The position numbers and the translations under genes are program-made. The notes under the pieces are model-generated. The model was given only the letters and a program-made list of their open reading frames with translations. It was not told the origin of the DNA and searched no databases. A stretch of 64,000 nt of DNA, taken from assembly GCA_003996215.1 (NCBI GenBank), contig QJPP01004100.1, forward strand, positions 146,904-210,903, read 5' to 3'. The stretch is from Jaltomata sinuosa (Eukaryota > Streptophyta > Magnoliopsida > Solanales > Solanaceae). Positions 58,501 to 64,000 of the stretch are shown piece after piece; position 1 is the first letter of the stretch; every line of letters starts with the position of its first letter.

Positions 58501-60643
58501 AGTTATCGACCCTCCTAGTCCCCTTCAAGTTAGATGGGGCCATCAATTCCTTCGATAAAAGGTTTTCAGATTGATCCAGCACATGTATACATTCCACCAT
58601 CACCACCCAGGCTTTCAAGAGAACTATATTATTACTATTCGGGAAGGCATCATCGTCAACCTTAGAGTCCCAGGGAGTTTTTTCACTTCATCTCTTTGTA
58701 TAAGATTTTGCTCATTGGGGGAATGCTTTGTTTAAGTTTGGGAGTGTAATTAATATTTAAGCCACTATGAAGCATGTCTAAATATACATTATTGGTTGTT
58801 GTGTTCTTAATTGTGCCCTTGCCGGGCTTGATTTTTTATGATGCTTTGAATATAAATATCGGGTTAGTCCTACGCGCACAATTATTTCATTACCCTTGCC
58901 TTGCAAACGCGCTTACTGCCTACGCCAAGGCTTGTTTTCTATTGATCTAAGAGAAATTTACTCACCTTCCCCTTGTTAATAGTAGGATAGTCAAATAAAC
59001 GCAAAGGGTTTTCTTCATACCACGATTCTTTTCCAAGGAGCAATTATTTTCTTTTGTTTATTTTTGTGTCAAACAGGGTTGGTGTTTTCCTATGATAGAT
59101 TGGAAGGCGACTTTCTTAAGGGAAAATGCCAAGTTTGAGTGTTAAATTGAGTCTGTGTTTTGCTTGTCTCGAAATAGTCCCACCAAAAATTTTCTTGGCA
59201 AGAAGTTTTGCAAATTGAAGGAAATATGGGAAAATAATTTTTGCTAAAGCATTCTCTTGTCATGAATTACACATTCCCCATTTGGCTTGATCGATTCACA
59301 AGTCTGTGTAAAAAACCTCAGAATAGCTTGTCAAAAGATTAATTTTGAGAATAATTGTGAAATTCTTGTGTTGTGATACCTTATGTGGTAAGGTTATACT
59401 TTGTTCTTGTGTATATGTGTTGTCTAGAACTTGTCCCGAATGTGATTCAAGGTTAAATCCTAGATGTCACCGATCTTGGAAGATGACCTTAGGCCCTTTT
59501 TGAATAGACACTTTACCCAAAATTGCTTTCCCTTGACATTGACCCTAGTAAGACCCTTTGAGCTTGTGACCTTTCTTTGGCACCTTGTTAGACACCTTAA
59601 CCCTTTTTGGACCCTCTATTCTTGCACCCAACCTCACTAATGGCTCAAAAATGAAATGTAGGCTAAAAGCCTAAGTTTGGGAGGGAGAATTGAAATGATA
59701 ACATAGGCAAAGGCCTAAGTTTGGGTGTGTATCTACAAAATGTGGAGAAGAAAAGGGATGCACTTCAATTCAAGGTAGCACCTTATGTCTAAGATGAAAA
59801 TTGTTTCAAAATGTCCAATGAAATGAGAAAAATAAAAAGAAAGGAAGAAATTGGTGCTATCAAGTGAAGGTAATAAAAGGATGTTGAATGATTAAGTTGA
59901 AGGGAAACTTAGGTTGTGAGAGGGAGAAATAAGGTGAATTAAAAAGTTCAAAAATGTGACCTGTGCTTTGAAAGATCACAAGGAGCGTTAGGGAGGTTTA
60001 TTCACTTGAGCCAAATGTAATCCTCACCTTAACCCTAGCCAATATCATAGCCCGCAAGTCCTTAGTTATTCCGAGCTTGGTAACTCTATAATAGTGGCGA
60101 ACTACATGAAGGTCAAGCCTATGATTCAATGCATGTGCACTCAAACTTCTTTGAGAGAGTGAGAGTCTCATTGGATCTCTTATAATCCCTTTTTATCATG
60201 AATTATATGATTATGAGTGGAATTCACTCTTGTGGTGAGTGGCCTCACACACTTGAAACAAAGAATGAAGTCTCTATTTTAATTAAGAGGAATGAATGAG
60301 AAAACTTGTGTGGTGAATCTCGAGGCAAACCTTGAATGTCCATGCCAATGACTTGAGAACCTTGATAATATTGTTTTGAATAACAAACCACTTGCTTTTG
60401 AATGAGAAATGAAATCATTTTTGGTGAAGTTTTAAAATGAGCACTTGCCTTGAGAGTATCGTGATACCATTTGAGATGAGTATTGTAGCTGAGTCTTTTT
60501 ACTTTGACTCTTTTGTTTTTATTTTTTTAGGTTTTAGAGTCAAGATAATCTTCTGTACAACCCTTGTATTTCGAGAACCTATTTCATTCCTTACCTCGGG
60601 AGAATCTTGCTTGAGGACAAGCAATAGTTCAAGTTTGGGGGTT
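58501..60643 (+). other. Long 3' region with repeated polypurine-like phrases
   Basis: Non-coding, 2.1 kb. AAGTTTGGG occurs at about 58734, 59685, 59716 and 60631; the last is the polypurine tract at the LTR. CCTAAGTTTGGG with GGC upstream is shared by the two middle sites. No gene is seen. Confidence 0.6.
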
Positions 60644-61954
60644 TGATAAGTTGGTAATCTACCAACTTATTGAACCTTTATTCATGAATTATTGTCATGT
60701 TGTGATGAGAATTAGAGCTACTTATTACCTTTATTGACACAAATGTAGGTATTCTTGGTCGAATGAAGAAAGTAAAGGAATTGAACCCAAAGAGCTCAAA
60801 ATGTAGTTAAAGTGTGAAGGTGATCAAAAAAGGGGAAGAAATTTCCAAGAGAGGCAAGACGACATGCGAGCCGCAAAGCATCGTACATGGAAGGTCAAAA
60901 ACTGCCTGAGTAGTTACCAAGATGTGAGCCGCACAATGCAATGGGTGATCGTCCTCTCCTTCGCATTTTAATTGCACCAACCACTGGACTTCACTGCTTG
61001 GAGAGGAAGGCATATGCGAGCCATAAATCACAGGGTGCGATCGCATGTGACATCGTACATCAATCACACCAGCCCCAAAGGGCACTTTTGTCCCAGTACA
61101 TGTGACGTATTTTGTAAGGTTCTAAAATCCTTTTTGGGGTGTGTACCTGAATGACAATTCAGGTTTTACTTTCCCAAGGAAAAGTATTGAGAGTACACTT
61201 TCTCTTTTCTTCTTTCTCATTAAAAAACACCATTTGTAAGGAATTTTAGCTTATAATATGAATGGAATTTTGGGAAACCCAATTGGTATTTTCTCTTGTT
61301 CCCTTAATATGAGGAGCTAAATCCTATTCTGGGGTATGTGCATGATGGGTGTTTGAATTTGAGTATGGGTATTGATTAATTGTGCTTATAATTGATTATT
61401 TAGTATAGGTTTATTGAATTCTTCATAGTTTAATTATAAAATTAATGGTTGCAAATATTGATTGAGTTTACGAATTTTATGCTTGCTTGAAGGAGGAGTT
61501 CATAAATTGGGTAAGAATTCAATAGTGGAGATTTGGGATTTTCACCATAAATTAGGGCTAGAAATAGCTTGATTGAAGGAAATTCCCATTTAAGAATCAA
61601 ATCTAGAAATAGTTTGATTCACCCAAGTATTAATTGGTTGGTTTAAGGTAAAGCTATGGTGCTTTAGCAAAGACCATGGTACATATATTTGAAAGGTTGA
61701 AAGACTACCAAATATAGCTCGAACTAAGCTACCCATACCTTTGATCGAAAGTTTGCATGATTAATAAATTTCCTAGCCCATTGTAGAACCCCATTGGAAG
61801 CATACCCCTAGTCTTCCTTCTCTTGATCATCAAATTGTGTTTACGTTGTTCTCGTGTTGAAATTGTGATTCGTTAATTCCCAAACCTTTTTCCCAAAGTT
61901 TACTTTTGTTTGCTTGAGCACTTACTCACTCTAGTGATTGTTATTGGATAATTT
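60644..61954 (+). repeat. 3' LTR of the Athila-like element, interrupted
   Basis: Collinear with 42971-44300. It differs mostly by single bases, and a stretch of about 30 bp in the CG-rich island is missing. It is cut at 61954 by another LTR; the remaining ~120 bp would be expected past the right window edge. Confidence 0.87.
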
Positions 61955-62077
61955 TGTAATGACCCTTCCGGTCATTTTCACGTTTAAGTTTTGAAGTCAA
62001 GCAAATCGACAAAAGATATCGTAAGTTCGTTAACAAATTTCCTGAACTTTGGGTCAAATGTCTCAGGGATTTTCTCC

Positions 62078-62200
62078 CAATATATAAAGAGTTAGAAGTC
62101 CCCCGAGATACCAAATCGAAGGTCTACGAGTCTAGTTTCCAACACACAAAACCGCACGTCCAAATAATCTCGGAGCAAAGAGTTATGACTGTTTTACCGC
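62078..62200 (+). promoter_or_regulatory. U3 module shared between LTR families
   Basis: ATATAAAGAGTTAGAAGTCC, ATACCAAATCGAAGGTCTAC, AGTCTAGTTTCCAAC and AGTTATGACTGTTTTA lie in the same order and spacing as at 28995-29122. A CG-rich line with GGGTCGCGAATCGGGTCGGG follows. Confidence 0.6.
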
Positions 62201-62737
62201 GGACTGTCTGGCAGAAAATGGGTTGCGAACCGGGTCGCGAATCGGGTCGGGTTTAACCCGATTTAAGCTTCAATTTCATGTTTTAAAATGCCATTTCAGT
62301 TCCAAAACAGTGATAAAATATAAGGGAGGATCCCGAGAGATTTCTTGAATATCGAAATCGTGCGTAGGCGAATTACGAGCCTAAACTTAAGAACTTTATT
62401 AGCATCGTGCGTGTATTTGAAATATTTATTTAAAAGTTGAATTTGGTAAAAATTATATTATTATTACCTTTTCAAAATATTTTAAAGGGTTATGGAAAAT
62501 GTTTTTGTTACGATATAATGGTATAAGTATTTATTTTATAAGGTTTTTATACTCCGTAATATTTTAACGGAGATAGTAAATTTAGTTATGTTAAAATTTA
62601 TTATTATAAAATAGTAGGTTTTGTTTGAAATGATTTTCTATCAATTATGGTATATTTAAAGTATTATATTTATTTTACCACGAATTTATGCAATACCCGA
62701 ATATTTATTTAACGGGATGGAAATTATTTTGGGGACA

Positions 62738-62763
62738 CCACCACTTCCACGTGGAAGTGGTGG
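62738..62763. promoter_or_regulatory. 26-bp perfect palindrome centred on a G-box
   Basis: Two 13-bp arms reading CCACCACTTCCAC meet at CACGTG. CACGTG is the core of plant bZIP/bHLH sites. It lies in the U3 of the LTR at 61955, about 400 bp before the TATA box. Confidence 0.75.
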
Positions 62764-63116
62764 GAGTGGACAGCAAGTGGGTTAGGCACTTAGTGCTGCC
62801 ACTAAGCACAACACCAAGTACCTTTAATTGAGTATTTATGTTGCAAAAGAGTTGGCAGCATATTCAACAATTGCTCTTAATTCATTTCCATTTTGCTTAT
62901 CAATTGGGAACCAACTTGTCTACTCATTCTTCTACTAACTTTTGTACAAGATATGCTTCTGTACATTTTCATTAACGAAACAAAGGATTTTCATTGCAAT
63001 ATTTGATAATCAATTATCTACGTCAAGTTATTCCGTCCCAAATCCGATTCCGATTCCGATTTAGTTTTGGATTTTCTCGGAGCGGTTCGAGCTTGGACAT
63101 CGTTGTTTCAGCAGCT

Positions 63117-63175
63117 TGTCGTCGGACGACAGGTAGGTTACGGTTTAATTTCCCTAGACTCCGCATATATAGAAT
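63117..63175 (+). promoter_or_regulatory. LTR hairpin, conserved block and TATA box
   Basis: TGTCGTCGGACGACA (63117-63131), AGGTAGGTTA, the block ending TAGACT, and GCATATATAGAA. The same unit as at 9710, with small changes in the block. Confidence 0.55.
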
Positions 63176-63880
63176 AAAATTGTATTAATGGGCATCCTTG
63201 GGTTGGTTTATTAGGTTGGTACCACAGACCTTGACCGCTTTATTCATGTCCGCCTATTTTATTCCTCCGTTGCTTGTAGTATTTGCGAATATATTTTATT
63301 TACCCTTGTGGTCCTGTGAGGCCTTGTTGACTCTGGAACATAGAAGGTGGGATTTTGGGAATGTCCGCGAGTCCCGGGCATAGAATTATCCTTCTAGGCT
63401 GGTTATGCTTGCTGAGTAGCTGTGGGCCTGTGTAGGGTCGATAGGTTGATTGTGAGCTGCTGGGCAGCTATTGTGTGTGATCATACCATTTCCATGCATA
63501 TAAAGAAGTTTTATCCATGTTTTACTATGGTTTTGGCTTCGGGCCCTACTGGCACTGTTTTCTAAACCTTGCATGGCCCGGGGGGCTCATTTTTGATGGA
63601 AATGATTTGGAAATGGTTGATTTCACTTGTGGAGATTTTTGGGCAAGAAAGTAAAATTATGTTTAAAATCATCAGTTTTACGATTATCGCTAGACTCGGC
63701 AGGGCCGGAGTACTAGTTGAGTTTTCTTGCTACTTGAGATAATTTTTAGCCTCGGTCGGACCGAGCACCTGAGATGACTTTTTACCGTTTAGACCCGGCT
63801 ACGCTCGGGCACCCTTGAAGGGGTTTTTGAGATATTTTCCTATTATTTTTAGTCCTGGACAGGGTCTGGGTATGCATATT

Positions 63881-63930
63881 CGAGACTGGGTCTCTATCTT
63901 GATATCGAGACTGGGTCTCTATCTTGATAC
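63881..63930 (+). repeat. 25-bp tandem duplication
   Basis: CGAGACTGGGTCTCTATCTT and GATAT is repeated at once with only the last base changed. The unit itself holds GAGAC-TGG-GTCTC. Confidence 0.9.
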
Positions 63931-64000
63931 CGGACTTGCTTCCGGACGACATGTTCTGATACTGAGTTTTAGTATGGGGTCTGGGACCTCCATGGACCTT

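Larger units (their letters stand above)
42971..61954 (+). mobile_element. Athila-like element lacking RT, RNase H and integrase
   Basis: The LTRs start TGATAAGTTGGTAATCTACC at 42971 and 60644. Between them are a primer site (44445), gag, protease, a conserved post-coding block, an extra ORF and a long 3' region with repeated polypurine-like phrases. Pol beyond the protease is missing. A 9-kb chromovirus sits in gag (45738-54756), and the 3' LTR is interrupted at 61954 by another LTR. Without these inserts the element would be roughly 10 kb. The element itself lies in the gag frame of another Athila/Tat element. Confidence 0.87.
61955..64000 (+). mobile_element. Chromovirus LTR, continues past the window
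   Basis: Starts TGTAATGACCCTTCCGGTCA. The first ~1 kb (U3) is unrelated to the LTR at 8181 apart from the terminal ~30 bp. From about 63070 it follows the 9670-10600 part of that LTR closely (TTGGACATCG, AGCAGCTTGTCGTCGG, GGTACCACAGACCTTGACCG). It contains a module shared with 28995, a G-box palindrome at 62738, the hairpin/block/TATA unit at 63117-63175 and a 25-bp tandem duplication at 63881-63930. Whether it is a solo LTR or a whole element cannot be seen. Confidence 0.87.

Overview
This window looks like intergenic heterochromatin from a plant nuclear genome. I recognise no host protein gene, tRNA, rRNA or CRISPR. From 5.7 kb to the right edge it is almost entirely nested LTR retrotransposons. 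Chromovirus-type Ty3/gypsy elements with a tRNA-iMet-like primer site (TGGTATCAAAGC) and elements with a TGGCGCC-type primer site (Athila/Tat group) are intermixed. The LTR families (TGTAATGACCC... and TGTAACACCCC... ends), and the extra ORF after pol in the Athila-like elements, resemble those I know from asterid eudicots, most likely Solanaceae. That placement is from memory and was not computed.

Layout. 1-5687: AT-rich, mostly unassigned, with a decayed LTR end at 703, a 90-bp duplication and a foldback. 5688-24241: a plus-strand chromovirus block. One truncated LTR is followed by a second element whose LTR was hit by a 3.6-kb solo LTR (8181-11773, TSD TGGGT) and by a pol-less Athila-like element with both LTRs (13121-17890, TSD ACCCT). 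Its broken gag-pol (17.9-22.0 kb), a truncated 3' LTR and a second integrase fragment follow. 24242-28190: the 3' part of a minus-strand Athila-like element with an extra ORF. 28191-31475: the 3' end and LTR of another chromovirus, with tandem repeats. 31476-39075: two minus-strand chromovirus remnants. 39076-61954: an Athila/Tat LTR containing a solo LTR (TSD GTGTG), its gag, and inside that gag a second Athila-like element (42971-61954). That second element carries in its own gag a 9.0-kb chromovirus with both LTRs (45738-54756, TSD TATGT/TATAT). 61955-64000: the start of a further chromovirus LTR inserted in the 3' LTR.

How the parts relate. Every coding region is a pseudogene. Most stops that can be compared with the expected residue are CAA/CAG/CGA to TAA/TAG/TGA or TGG to TAG/TGA, as expected from decay of methylated cytosine. 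The best preserved gag-pol is that of 45738-54756; its integrase DDE residues and RT FIDD motif remain.

The most interesting signal is in the LTRs. Unlike families share small pieces: TTGAC-N4-GTCAA palindromes, a ~120-bp U3 module, a ~30-bp block before a TATA box, and CG-rich microrepeat islands. Also notable is a 46-nt non-coding block kept by two separate pol-deleted Athila-like derivatives. These are candidates for shared cis-regulatory or RNA elements; none was tested here.
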